From: Plutella xylostella
Taxonomy: Eukaryota; Arthropoda; Insecta; Lepidoptera; Plutellidae
Length of the DNA stretch: 64,000 nt
NCBI RefSeq assembly: GCF_932276165.1
Contig: NC_064006.1
Coordinates: forward strand, 5,284,501-5,348,500
Direction of reading: 5' to 3'
Made by a program: the position numbers and the translations under genes. This document shows, one piece after another, positions 32,786 to 44,675 of the stretch. The notes beneath the pieces are model-generated. The model did no database searches. It saw nothing but the letters and a program-made list of their open reading frames with translations, and was not told where the DNA came from. Each line of letters begins with the position of its first letter. The first letter of the stretch is position 1.

Positions 32786-33010
32786 TTTTGAAAACAGAGG
32801 CACTTGGTTAATTAACTTGCTGTGTCAGAGTGGGCTAGCGGTGGAAGACTGATGATTTTGAGAGCCGGCCAATGGCTGCAATATGAACCGAGGTGGGCGT
32901 GGCTAAACGTCTTTCCTCCTACTCTGTCGCACTCACGAGTTTCGATGTGATGTCTCGCTCCCGCAGGGTTGTTCTTGTTGATTGTGCAACGTAAATAAAC
33001 GGATGATTTC
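32786..33010 (-). promoter_or_regulatory. Probable tinman 5' UTR and proximal promoter
   Basis: Immediately upstream of the tinman ATG. It contains CCAAT (32869-32873, plus strand) and a GTGGGCGTGG GC-box-like motif at about 32893. No clear TATA box. The transcription start is not determinable from sequence. Confidence 0.3.
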
Positions 33011-35514
33011 ATTTGGATTTATTGGGAATTTAGACGGGGATTTGTTTGGAATTGCTGTAAGCGATGGTAAAATTGATTTGCCACTTGAAGGGACGTATAT
33101 TTTTGTCATGTAAGTACTGGAAATTAATGTTAATACATGTTAAAAAAACCACTAATAAAATAAGTCTTATGATTTGAAAAAGTACGGAACACTTATAGGT
33201 ACCGTAGCTACGGTATGGAGGGACATTTACTAAAAATATGAAAAAACACAGGATAGCTACCTAGCTACGATAAGTACCTATACTATAAAAAAAAAGGTTT
33301 GTGCCAATGACCTCCAGAAAATAATGGACAGATTCAATCATTGTAGGAATGAGGAATTGGATATGATTATTAACTCAAATTAGGTACCTGGGCAGTTCTT
33401 CTTTTTAACCTACATAACTTAGTCTCCATCAGTTGTGAAGAAAAAATCATGAGTTTTACAAATATTTATTTATTTATTTATATTTCAGCGTGCATTGTAC
33501 TAAAAACACAACGGCTGTGCACGTTTACAAAAATATAAATTTATATTTTTGTATTTAAAATTACGTTACAGAGTGGTAAATCCGCGTGACAGAGGAGTAT
33601 TTCATACGAATCTTGGCTGTCTCCCGCCACTTCATCCTGCGCATATTCGATAATGGTACAAAAAATATATATGACAACATAAAATATAAAAAATTATTTA
33701 AACTCCAGAAGATATTACCTATTTAGTAAAACAAAATATATATTTTTAAATGATTTCTGAAATATTTAAAAAAATTGTTGAAAATTTGTCTCTTACTACC
33801 TAATGTTTTAGTAGTAACATTCTGTCACGTAGGTTGCCATTTAAAATATTTGTTTGAGCCACTCGTCCTTATTGCCATCAATCTGAGTTTAAGGTCTCCT
33901 TTTCCCCTTGGTAAGATTTCCCCTTTGAGATCCAGACACCGCGTATCGGCCACTCGCAAAGTGTGACAGGAGGTGCGTGTGTTTATTCGGCGACAGCTTC
34001 GTCACGTAGGTAATTGTTAAAATAAAATACAATGAAATTATTATTTTGTTATTTACTCATTGGTAATAACAATTACTTTGAGATAAACATGTGAATATTA
34101 CACTTTATGTTACTGTTTAAATGCTAATCGACTTTGCAACACATTTTACCCCTCTGTCACACGACAAATCTGTCACATTCTTACCAAACACTCCAACCTG
34201 AGAATATTCATCAAAGAAAAATTGAAGAGAAACTACACGTTTTGGTTAAAGTACGAAGCGAAAGGAACGTCCAATACACTTGCGCTTCATTAATAAAAAG
34301 TTTCGTTAGTGAAAAAGCTAATTTCGTGCTATTGTTCTCAAGAACAGACGATGAATGTGGTAGACTGTTTAATATGGTGGAGAATGATTTATCGGATGTT
34401 TGATGATAACATTAAAGTCCTTCCAGCTTCTAAGGTAATTAAAAAAGGAAAGAGTATTTTTTTCAAGTTCTAAGAGCCACTGCTGTATTTTCGAAATATG
34501 GCTGATTAAAACTTTAACTAATTACGTAATTTTCATTATGTTACTTAAATTTTAGGTTGCCGAAAATATTAATTGTGCAGATAAACATTATTTTATGTAG
34601 TTGGAACAAATTTGTCCTTTAAGTTCCTGAAATACGGATATTTCACTCTCCAGAGGTTCTCAAGTGTGATTTCATTAGTTATACTAATAATAAAGATATC
34701 TCCAGTAATTTTTTTGACTAACTTGAAACCATAATAATTTATATGTAAGTTACTAAATTATTATTTTTAAATAAAACTGTTTTATTCCAAAACGCAGCCG
34801 CATATTTAATAGAATAACAACTATGTCACATCGTCTACCATTCTGTAACGATTGGTGTCTCCTGGTAGTCAACTTATTTTTGGTCGTTTATATGTTATGT
34901 TATAAATAGTGCAACTTTGGAAAAATCATATTAAATTTAGTCATTGATGTTAACGTCTATGCTGTTATTTTTTTACTGTAATTAGTAGCGAAAAAATATT
35001 TATAGCAAAAACAAGCTTCATTTTAGCTGAAATTGTGACCGAGTGGTAATAACTACTTAATAAATATTTTGTTATTACTAAAAATCCACTCTTTCATATG
35101 TTTTCTAAAATGGTATTTTGTTTATTAACGTATCAAAAAAGTTTCATTTCAATCGACGAAGACTATTTCGTTAAAATAAAATAAAAGATTCTGTGACGAA
35201 GGTGTAATTTTCTTTGCCTTATCCACGTATTATGTTCTGAAAATCTTGAAAAAATACTTAAACTTCGCGGCCAACCACCTTTTTCGATAGAATAGAAATG
35301 TAGCTATCATAAAAATTATAAGAGTTCACCAAAAAGCTAAAGTTATTTTTTTCAAATTCGGGATAATTTTTTATCCATTATGTAGGTTAAAAAGAAGAAC
35401 TGCCCACCTACTATGTGTTCTTTAAAAATAAAGATCAATTTACCGTGTTAAGTTGTCTATTCGACTGTTTTCTACGACACCAGCATGAATGGACCCTTAA
35501 GGGCAACGAAATTT
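33011..35514. other. Region upstream of tinman, no gene recognised
   Basis: A (ATTT)n run at 33466-33484 may be the tail of a minus-strand LINE end. The 89-codon frame at 34134-34403 (plus) is unrecognised. Any tinman enhancers would plausibly lie here, but I cannot identify them. Confidence 0.35.
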
Positions 35515-35537
35515 CAATACGAACTAGATGGAGTGCA

Positions 35538-35879
35538 GAGCGGTGGTAGCTCAGTCGGGTAAGCACCCGCTTCTCACGCAAGAGATGCGGGTCCGAATCC
35601 CGGCGCTGACATGTACCAATGAGTTCTTTTAACTTAAGTACAATGTATACCATCGCTCTTACGGTGAAGGAAAACATCGTGAGGAAACCTGCATATCTAG
35701 ATTTAGCACATCTAGATATGTGAACCCACCAACCCGCAGTGGACCAGCGTGGTGGAAAATGGTCCTAGCTTAAGAAGGCAGTTTAGACCTTGGGGATATG
35801 CACAAAGGTTCCACTCGAGAGAGCCACGTGCAGGTACTTACACCCCCACAGAGAATAGAATAGAAATAGAATAGAATAG
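35538..35879 (+). repeat. tRNA-derived SINE with 11-bp target duplications
   Basis: The head GCGGTGGTAGCTCAGTCGGG carries box A, and GGGTCCGAATCCC carries box B. The body includes GTGAGGAAACCTGCATATCT, and the tail is (AGAAT)n. GATGGAGTGCA occurs directly at both ends (35527-35537 and 35880-35890), which proves retroposition. It landed inside an unnamed repeat also present at 19443. Confidence 0.9.
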
Positions 35880-35945
35880 GATGGAGTGCAAAAGAAACGT
35901 CTCTACAAATAACACACCACTTCCATTGCTGAGCTCTTATTTTGA

Positions 35946-36772
35946 ATTGGTTCAGTTTTGAATATTTGCGACTTTATTCATTGGATCAATGCAAAGCTCG
36001 TCATAAGATTGAACTTAAAACGGTTTGACAGTAAACAAAATGCGGTCAGTTTTTTGCTTTCTATGGGACAAACCATCTTATTCGTATATTGTAAATCTAA
36101 GCTGCTGCTAATGCTGCAAATGTCAAGTAAACCTCCACGACACGATAAATGTTTCTCAATGTATCACGATTCCAATTAGTAATAAATCTTATTATTTTTT
36201 CACTCTCACACTAAACCGTGTTTTAGTACATAATATATTTTTTACCAATTCAACTAAATGGGTCAGTGTATATGCCCCAGGGGTCGTTAGTGACCCACTG
36301 AAAAAAAGTACTTCCAGACCTGAAAAGTGAATACTGACCCAATACTTGATGTAAGTAGTCATTAGTGACTAACATATCCAAAAATTATTAAAATCGGAGC
36401 TAAAAAAAGTTCTGGGCATATATGGGTTAAGGGTCATTCTTTTTTTATGGAGTCCCTCGTTTGACTCACATCGTATTCTTTCATCACGGAACAAATTGTT
36501 TAAAACAAGAGGTAAAATGTTTATACCAAGTTATCATCACCCTTGCCTCAATCGAAAATTATATAACATAATAAAATAATGTTGTTATAAATAATAATAT
36601 AGTTGCTGTTATAGGAGAATACTTTAGCTTGGTGTTAGTCATGATTATGATAAATGAATGAAATATTTTTTTTTTAGATAAAAGTATAAGTACCTAGTCT
36701 AAGAGGTAGGTAAACGTGTTCTAAAGACAAGTTGAAACCGCGATTGGCAAACCACAGAGTACATTAAGGCAA
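35946..36772. other. Intergenic DNA, nothing recognised
   Basis: No gene or family recognised. Contains a GGGTCAGTG/CACTGACCC-like weak inverted pattern near 36260-36370, not enough to call an element. Confidence 0.35.
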
Positions 36773-36774
36773 AC

Positions 36775-36922
36775 TTAGCCCCAATTTCTCCATAGGTTAT
36801 CTAGCCGACCAGGGATTGGTTAATCAATTGTACGTCATCTCCATATAAAAATCTTGACAGATGCGTTAAAAGTCAACCACTAATACCTGGTTATGCTTTA
36901 ACCGACTATGGAGAAATTAGTA
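36775..36922. mobile_element. Palindromic MITE, CCATAGTCGGTTA family, copy 4
   Basis: CCCCAATTTCTCCATAGG at the left and ACCGACTATGGAGAAATTAG at the right, with the shared ACGTCATCTCCATAT core. Confidence 0.8.
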
Positions 36923-36939
36923 AAGGACCCCCTCCAGCT

Positions 36940-37060
36940 AGATAGGGTGACGACTTGCAAAAGGTGGCTATTAATGGTTGGATGCGGAAAGCTATAGATC
37001 GCATCCAGTGCCGTGCTGGGAGAGGTCAGCAGTGGACTGCTAAAGGCTGATGATGATGAT
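36940..37060 (+). repeat. RTE-like LINE 3' end with (GAT)n tail
   Basis: GATCGCATCCAGTGCCGTGC, CAGCAGTGGACTGCTAAAGG and CTGATGATGATGAT are the characteristic 3' end of RTE-like elements in Lepidoptera. 5'-truncated. Similar ends: 37432-37551 (plus), 38822-38905 (minus), 41700-41829 (plus), 43517-43605 and 43788-43842 (minus). Confidence 0.75.
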
Positions 37061-37130
37061 TGTAAGTAGGCTGCAATTTAATCATTAAGAACAGATGGAT
37101 ATTATGTAGAAAAAACTATAAACTGTATGA

Positions 37131-37275
37131 TGGTAAGTTTTCTTTTCTATTTATTTTTGTAATTTTCTTTTTATTTTTGTATTTCCTTGTGTATTTTTGT
37201 AGTATAAGTAGGTAAGTTTTCTTTTCTATTTATTTTTGTAATTTTCTTTTTATTTTTGTATTTCCTTGTGTATTT
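37131..37275 (+). repeat. Tandem duplication of about 68 bp
   Basis: A GGTAAGTTTTCTTTTCTATT unit running to CCTTGTGTATTTTTG occurs twice, apparently identically, with about 77-bp period. It sits just before a GACACCGAATAAAGAATATT end with a (TCTA)n tail, so it is probably inside a retroposon 3' UTR. Confidence 0.75.
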
Positions 37276-37431
37276 TTGGTGTATGGTGCTGGACACCGAA
37301 TAAAGAATATTCTATCTATCTATCTATCTAAAGCATTTTTATCTGTAATGTTTGGCCGCGTCGCCGCCACCGCCTTTTTTAGGACTAAAATAACCTCCTT
37401 ATTATAAACCAGTAAACGTTAGTGTAGTATG

Positions 37432-37551
37432 CAAAAGGTGACTGGTAATGACTGGATGCGGAATGCTATAGATATGCTGTAGCACCCAGTAGCGTGCTTT
37501 GGGTGAGGCCTACGTCCAGCAGTGGACTGCTATAGGCTGATGATGATGATG
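37432..37551 (+). repeat. RTE-like LINE 3' end with (GAT)n tail
   Basis: Second copy, with TACGTCCAGCAGTGGACTGC and CTGATGATGATGAT. 5'-truncated. Confidence 0.75.
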
Positions 37552-37639
37552 AATCACCAGCATCAGTCCCACAAAGGCGTCCCACGCTAAGTTTCTCTTT
37601 ATTTGCAGTATTTGCTCTCTTGCTTCTCTCTCCATTCCA

Positions 37640-37790
37640 TGGGATAGATAGATAGATAGATAGATAGATAATTCTTTATTGCACACACAAACATAAATTA
37701 CACAAGGAAATGTACAATATAGACGGTACAAATGGCGGCCTTATTACTAAGAGTAATTTCTTCCAGACTACCTCGGAGGAGAGAAACTAT
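37640..37790 (-). repeat. Retroposon tail repeat (AAGGTTGTCTGG family), minus copy 2
   Basis: On the minus strand it shows GGTAGTCTGGAAGAAATTAC, GTAATAAGGCCGCCATTTGT, AATAAAGAATTATC and a (TATC)n tail at 37648-37670. Another member in plus orientation lies at 38381-38500. Confidence 0.7.
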
Positions 37791-38380
37791 ACAAGAAAAG
37801 GGGAAAGTGCAAAAAAATTACAAACAGAACATATAACAAGGAGAAAATTACAAAAGTATATACCTAATCTCTACCTAGTAATAGGTAATATAAATAAACT
37901 ACATACATCATACTTATATACTTAAATAAATACATACTATTATATATATATAAATATATTACGCTGGGATCGTCAACGGCTGTCGGCTATCAATACTGTT
38001 TCCTGTAACACTATTCGGTTTTTAATTTATAGCTAGAGAACGGCGCCATTTTTTTTACTATACTATTGAAGACTCCTCGTAAAATAAACAAAACTTACAC
38101 GAACACGTGCCGGCGACACTTCGGACAGTAGTTTTTATATTTATTCGAAGAAAACAGATAAATATACTTAAGTAAGCATTAATAAGTTTAAATAAGCACA
38201 ACTTGGCTTAAATACTTAGGTGAAAAAAGTAGATATAGCATAGCAATTTTATTATTTATATTTTATCTGGAATGTAAGTACCTTCTTTTAATTTTAGTTG
38301 TTTTAGTTGTCATTGTAGTTTATACATAATTCTTGTTTTCACACGATACCCTTTTTCATTCTTTCTATTTCCTATCAATG

Positions 38381-38500
38381 TGGTTGTCTGGAAGAGATTT
38401 ATTTTAGTAATAAGGCCGTCGATTGTGCTATTTATTTTCTTTTCATGTTTGTAATACCTGTTTCTGTTTGTGTGCAATAAGGAGTATTTTATCTTTACCC
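38381..38500 (+). repeat. Retroposon tail repeat (GGTTGTCTGG family), plus copy
   Basis: TGTGGTTGTCTGGAAGAGAT followed by TAGTAATAAGGCCG and a TGTGCAATAAGGAGTATTTT end. It is diverged from the other copies. Confidence 0.6.
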
Positions 38501-38821
38501 GGTACCAATTATTACATATCAGGCTTTTCACTCCGCTTTCAGACATCGTTTACTCGGGGGAAATAAGTAGGTATGCGTGAAAACATAATAGTAAAACCAT
38601 AATAAACCATAGAACAACAAGTACAGTAGAAGGTAAGTACTATATATATAGTACTCGTTGTTCTTTGGTAAAACCTTTAAAATGGTAAAACCTTTAAAAA
38701 AGTTTTTGAGCAGTTATGGAAGTTATAGAAATCTATCTCCATCATACCCACTGACATACCAAAATGGTTTTGTGGGATGTAACTTAGACTATAGATCATC
38801 ATTAAATTCCAGACTACTTAC

Positions 38822-38905
38822 AATCATCATCATCAGCCTATAGCAGTCCACTGCTGGACGTAGGCCTCTCTCAAAGCACGCCACTGGATGCGATCTTTAG
38901 CTTTA
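38822..38905 (-). repeat. RTE-like LINE 3' end, minus orientation
   Basis: (ATC)n at the left, then GCCTATAGCAGTCCACTGCT and CGCCACTGGATGCGATC. It mirrors the plus copies nearby. Confidence 0.75.
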
Positions 38906-38985
38906 CTTACAATAGGTACCTAAATTTCACAAGATTCTTGGTGCTATAACATGATTTTGAGTAATTTTGGCATACTTATGAAAGA

Positions 38986-39201
38986 CTAGCTGTTCCCGCG
39001 CGCTTCGCTTCGCCTTAAAAAGTTTTCCCGTGGGAATTCCGGGATAAAAAATAGCCTATGTTCTTTCCCAGGGTCTAGACCATATGTATACCAAATTTCA
39101 TTCAAATCCGTTCAGTAGTTTTGGCGTGAAAGAGTAACAGACAGACAGACAGACAGACAGACACAGTTACTTTCGCATTTATAATATTATATATAGTTAG
39201 T
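38986..39201 (-). mobile_element. Helitron-like short element, minus copy
   Basis: Starts (plus strand) CTAGCTGTTCCCGCGCGC, then a GGAATTCCGGGATAAAAAAT block, (CAGA)n, and ends around GCATTTATAATATTA. It is the reverse complement of the 19697 family, and its intact GGAATTCC segment shows where the copy at 10494 is broken. Confidence 0.7.
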
Positions 39202-40180
39202 ATTTATGAGTACCTATTATGTTTTGAATTAATTAAAAAAAATGTGTACAAACTACAAAGTAGAGTGCACATTCACTCATTAATTTGAAGTTTTTTTACA
39301 GGGTGTTGCTAAAGTGGTAAAATAATTGGTGATTACTTATAGTTAACCAAAAAGGCGTTATTCCGAAGAACATAATATTTTTTTTAGGTATACTTACTTT
39401 CCATAGTAAATAGTGCCATATCTAATAAAGCAAATACGCACATAACCCTTTTCTAACACCCTTTACCTGTAAGAGGCAGTTCACACCAATTTCACACAAA
39501 ACACAAATATTTTAACCCGCAACACCTCGTAAATAAGATTTAATATTATATCCTAAAACTATTTTAAGTGGTGTCAAATCTGTAAAAAGCTGAGAAATAC
39601 GCGAACAGCGGTTTGGGCGCAGGAAGGTTACTCTATACTGTCAAAAACGAACGAACGAGAGCTGTCGTGCAATCGGCATGTTTAATACAATGAGATAGAG
39701 TCGTGGCTCGCGCGGCAAAGCTCCGAAACTTAGTTATTCGTTATATAGAGTGACCCGACAGCCTGGGAGGCGCACAATAAAACCACCACTTTATGACGTA
39801 GTGTGGACGGGCTTAGTTTTAAGTGGATGAGTTGGGCCCAAAATGAGTATTTTGTATAGGAATGCCAAGATTATACTTAGACCGAATCAATTTTCTTTTA
39901 CAACATTTCGTACACCATAAACCATCCGTAGGACCTAATTAGACTTACCTACGAGCAATGAAAAAGTTCCAGTGACAAACCAACTCCTAAACGGGAAATA
40001 CTAGCTTAATGACGATTACGCCGTCTGCAAAACAATATTGAAATAGGTACTTATGTACTTACATTTAACAACGCATCAGAATATTCAGAATGTATAAGTA
40101 CAAACTAAAAACTTAAATTAGTATTTTGATCAAATTCTAAATTAAAATATTGAAATCGACATTTTGTAAGTGGAAGTCTT
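39202..40180. other. Intergenic DNA with MITE fragments
   Basis: 39298 begins a CAGGGTGTTGCTAAA fragment related to the repeat at 6805. 39950-40130 is a diverged copy of the GAGCAATGAAAAAGTTCCAG MITE seen at 3170. No gene recognised. Confidence 0.45.
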
Positions 40181-40199
40181 TTTCAACGTGGTGAAAAAA

Positions 40200-41391
40200 T
40201 CGGTTTGTCTAGCCTTCTGATGCCCACGGTCCTTCTGTGAGTACTTAACGAGTATAGTGATTACTGGTACTGCCCAAGCTATAATATATTTTTTCTGGAC
40301 TAAATGCCCACGGTCCTTCTCCGAGGACGAATACTTTGTGTTTGAACCACCTTTGAATTTACCGCCACTATTTTTTGGGATTGCATCTATGGATTTATCA
40401 TTCCATCACTGACAGCTGTCTTAAGTGTCACCTGAGGATAATCCATCGTTCATTGAAAAAACGTCAAAAAACGGAACCATGGCGGGGCCACCGTCTACTA
40501 AGTAAGTTGTAATCTCATTTTACTTATGTGATCTAATCATTTAATACAATAACTTTAATAAAACCTTATTGTTAAGTATATCAGCAAGTGACGAATACTA
40601 ATATTTTATCAATTAAGTTTCTAAATAATATTCTATGATCATCCATTTATATTAGTACTCGTCTGAGTACCGTGGTCTTCAATTACATAAACGTTTAGTC
40701 ATCACTTGAGGACTCTGGACTATAATTTTAGATAGACTTATTTATGTATTTTTTTACAGAATATAATGCGAAAACCAAGAAATTGAAGCAGATTTAGCTA
40801 TGTCGGACATAGATCTCTCGGAGGACGATGACGACGACATAAATGACTCACCATGAACCCGTAGAATTTGAATTTTGTGATGATGATATCCAGGAGCATC
40901 TAGCTGAGCCTTTCATTTTATCGAGAGCTATCTTATTTTGTTCCTCTATTGATCCCAATAATTATAATATTTGATGAGTGTAAGAGTTTATCTAGAATAA
41001 ATATAAGTTCTAAACTTATGTAAGACTGATTTAAAGTGTTACTTGTGTTCCTAAGTGGTTCTTATTTCATAAGTTTTGTTATTTCTAACAAATTACCTAA
41101 TAAATATATATTCTACCAATAAATTAAACTTTTTTTAACTGCCCACGGTCCTCACTTGAGGACTAATTATTTTCGAATTTAAACCTATTGAAACTGGTTC
41201 CTTTTTTAATGCATTACCCGTACATACTACTATAAAAAAAAAATATAGGAACACTATATAATATTTTTTGCGACATTTATTCAAGTTTAAGTTTCTGGGC
41301 CGTAAGCTAGGTAAACGCAATAGTCCTTGTGTGAGGACCGTGGGCAGATAGTCCTAAAAAATAAAATAACGGCTGGGCGTGAGGAGGTTAA
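40200..41391 (+). pseudogene. piggyBac-like transposon remnant
   Basis: The motif GCCCACGGTCCT recurs at about 40220, 40309, 41142 and (inverted) 41335, and TTAA lies at 41388-41391. An exon-like piece begins at the acceptor TTTTTTTACAG near 40759. It encodes EIEADLAMSDIDLSEDDDDD, an acidic stretch like that at the N-terminus of piggyBac-family transposases. A stop and frameshift follow, after which an acidic frame (HEPVEFEFCDDDIQEH) continues. The catalytic domain is absent. A short start exon (MAGPPST, near 40480) with a following GTAAG is possible. Family assignment is tentative because no left TTAA terminus was found. Confidence 0.45.
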
Positions 41392-43066
41392 ATAGGCTCT
41401 AGTGGTCATGATCACTTTAGATATTTCGGCACTTAGCAGCCTTAGTAGTTTCTCGTAAAAAGTCGTTCTCGATAGAAGTTGCATGTTGAAGTCCATTACC
41501 GACCATAGTACTTAATGGTTTATATACCTACCCCTATACTGGCATAATATTACCTATATTATGATTTTCAATTAAAGAGTAGGTAGGTATGTAAACGAAC
41601 CACGAAAGGGTAACTAAAGGTAAGTTGTTCCTTTCGGCATCGTAGGGGCAAACGGACACATCGCATTCAATTAATGATACCTAAACGATGGTCTGATGAC
41701 ATTGTTAAGGTGGCCGGTAGACACTGGACACTTGACTAGACTCGCACAGGACCGGAAGAGATGGCGTGATAGGGAAGAGGCTTCCAGCAGTGGGCAGATA
41801 CGGGCTGATAATGATGATGATGATGATGAAACCATAAATAATGTAGGTAGGCCTATTATATTATCGACAAAATAAGTAAGTAATTGTAAAATTTTATTTT
41901 ACTACAACATTTCATAATATAATTTCACTACACATGAATGTATGTATGATCTACTACCGGCGGAAATTAATTAACTGTTGAATCACAATGTTAAAATTTT
42001 ATATTAAAAAAGCCACTACTAACGCCATCTTGTGTCGAGTAGCATAACCTTTAGAATGATTGCTCATCGTCTCAGCGATCAAAAGTACCCTGTGATAACA
42101 AGGTTCTAAATTTGAAGTAGTACCGTGGCATTTCAACAGATGGCGCTGTGCTGCGGCTCCGTACGATTGTACTTCCATCAAGTCATGTGCTCCTTGTACA
42201 GCTAGAACCCCGTCTGAGGCTCAAATCGTTTCCCGAGAGGCGGTGCTCCTCTTTCTCTAGTTCGGAATTTGATTGCAGGGAAAATGTGCGCGCTATCTCT
42301 CTCGTATGGCTCGTCTAGCCAGCAAAGTGCTTGTCTGTGGTTGCTGGTGGTTGCTTCCTTGTGAGAGAATCTACCTAACAAGGCTTTCCCTAGGTGTCGC
42401 TACTTGTTGTGACGTAAATAATTATTTATCTCAGTACGTTTACTTGTCGTTATCTTCTGCACTCCTGTTACAATAAGTCATGAACAGCCAGTTTGTTGGA
42501 GTGACAGTGGAGCGATGTGATTGTGACAGAGTTTCCAATGCTAGGGCGTTATTATTCTGAGGAGCAGTTGACCGATTCGATATGGATTCAATCATGAATG
42601 TAGAAAACTACTACTACTAGTAAATCGACAGGAATTCTAAAACAGTATCGGTACCTAATTAAAAAAATCTGTTGCTATCTAGAGGTTTTTGGGATTGCTA
42701 CCTATGTTGGCAGAGTTACCTATGCATATTAATATGCAATCATAGCCAATTAGCCACCATTCAATTTGACACAATCTTTAATAAATGATTGAATTTCTTA
42801 AAAAAAGCTTACAAAAATATATGTAAGTACTAGTACTAGTTCTCTGATTAAAATAAAATAATATCACCATCGAAATTAGTAAGTTACCAACAAGGTAGGG
42901 TACTTTGTCTAACTAATAATGAATGCACATGCCCCAATTTTGCACCGTCATCCACTTTATCTCAAAGACGATCACCGAATCGAATCGTTTGTCGATTGTC
43001 GATTAATTCGATTGTTCTAATCGATAGTCGCGGTGGGTGGGCATCGATGGTATGCTGCGATTAAAG
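41392..43066. other. Intergenic DNA with repeat fragments
   Basis: 41700-41829 is an RTE-like LINE end with a (GAT)n tail. 42020-42150 is bounded by CGCCATCTTGTGTCGAGTAG and CAACAGATGGCGC, a probable small dispersed repeat. 42960-43050 has clustered TCGAT/ATCGAT motifs. No gene recognised. Confidence 0.4.
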
Positions 43067-43068
43067 TA

Positions 43069-44186
43069 TAGTGCCACAATCTTATCTGTTCCGGTGGCGA
43101 CATCGCTGTGATCGAATCCAGTGTTGCTTTCGATTAAATTTTGCCTATTTCTGGTTTAAACGACAATGCATTTCTGCTATTACCTATTGTAATAATTAGG
43201 TACATTCATAAGTATAGTACTATAGATAAATCAAAATATAGGGTCGATAGTAAATGAAAGTGGATATAATATATCAAACGACATTTGTTTCAGTGTAGTT
43301 CTGATTATGTTCTGCTTCTGATATAGGAGATTAAATCTAGATAACAATGGTATAGGTAATATATGTGGGTCGTGGAAATAACGAGATAGATAGACTTAAA
43401 AAAAAAACAATTAATTATTATTATTTTTGAACACTTTATTTTACATTTTCTAAAGTAACAAGAAACAAGAGCATACAATTAAAATGAATTCAGACAGTGT
43501 GCAAAGGCTAATATATTATCATCATCATCATCATCTTGACCCATCACGTCCCCACTGCTGGGGCACGGGTCTCCTTCCAAAGGCTAATTGCCAAAAAGCA
43601 ATTTCTTTCAGCCAACTCTTGATTGGTTGGGAAAACAATGACATGTCATAAATCATCATTATTTCGTCTAAAATCGCTGCAGGTGCGCGAAATTCTTCTT
43701 GGTATACTGCCTAAGATTTAAAGTATCATGTCATGTCATCACACCTGTAATCAAAGAAAAATAAAGATTATATACTTTTCATCACGAGTATCATCACGAC
43801 TCATCCCGTCCCCACTGCTGGGGCACGGGCCTCTCTGGAAAATATTACATAAAATTACATGGAGTATATGGGTAAAATTATTCGTCATATTTGGCAACAC
43901 TAATCTGTAGCCGCTGCAACTCGTTCTTCCAATTTTTCAAACGGAATTAAAGGCGCCTGAATACGTTATTCTTCCTGCATAAAAGCCAATATATATAGTA
44001 CTACTTTTCTTGCATTACATTACAGCGCTTTTGGCAGTATTAAACCCAGAAAATCACAAAACAAATTAAATAACAACAATTGAAATTGACAACTCAAATA
44101 ACGCACAGAGTATGAAATGATGTTTGACAATGACGTTTCGTTAGTTGCACATTTTGACCACCGGAACAGATAAGATTGTGGCACTA
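43069..44186. mobile_element. TA-flanked TIR element, 1.1 kb, non-autonomous
   Basis: TAGTGCCACAATCTTATCTG continuing to TTCCGGTGG at the left is mirrored exactly at the right end. TA lies outside both ends (43067-43068 and 44187-44188). No transposase is visible. Two minus-strand LINE ends with (ATC)n and CCCCACTGCTGGGGCACGGG (43517-43605 and 43788-43842) lie inside, probably as later insertions. Confidence 0.8.
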
Positions 44187-44675
44187 TACACACTGCACAA
44201 ATTGATAATTATAATGTCATGTCACATGTTGACTCAGATAAAGAAGTCAATATGGAAAGTGAACCTTAATAATAAGCATGGTTGAAATAGCTCTATCTAC
44301 AAAGATTAGCTTGTGTCTCATTTCACTGATAAAATTTGACCCTATATGAGCCATAAAATTATGAGCATTCTTCTATATATTTTAAGCCATGAAATTCAGT
44401 AAAATATCGCCTTCTAGACGCGAAGATAAGAATTTTGACTAGATGTGGCAAATGTTATTGGTATTCAGTAAGTTCCATCGTAAGTCGTAGCGCTAGTGTA
44501 GCAACAAAATCGTTTGCTGCTGTCGTATTATCAATAAGCTGATCTTCAGAATAAGTAGTCAGTCAGGGTACAGAGTAGTCTATGTGCTGATTTATTTACC
44601 CCCTGTCATAAATCACATAAATGCCAAAAGCCCAACATGCAAAGTAAACACAATAATTACTAAAAACTCAGTAAG
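44187..44675. other. Upstream region of the Mpv17-like gene
   Basis: AT-rich. Presumably contains the promoter, and perhaps an untranslated exon, of the following gene. I cannot place a start site. Confidence 0.3.
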
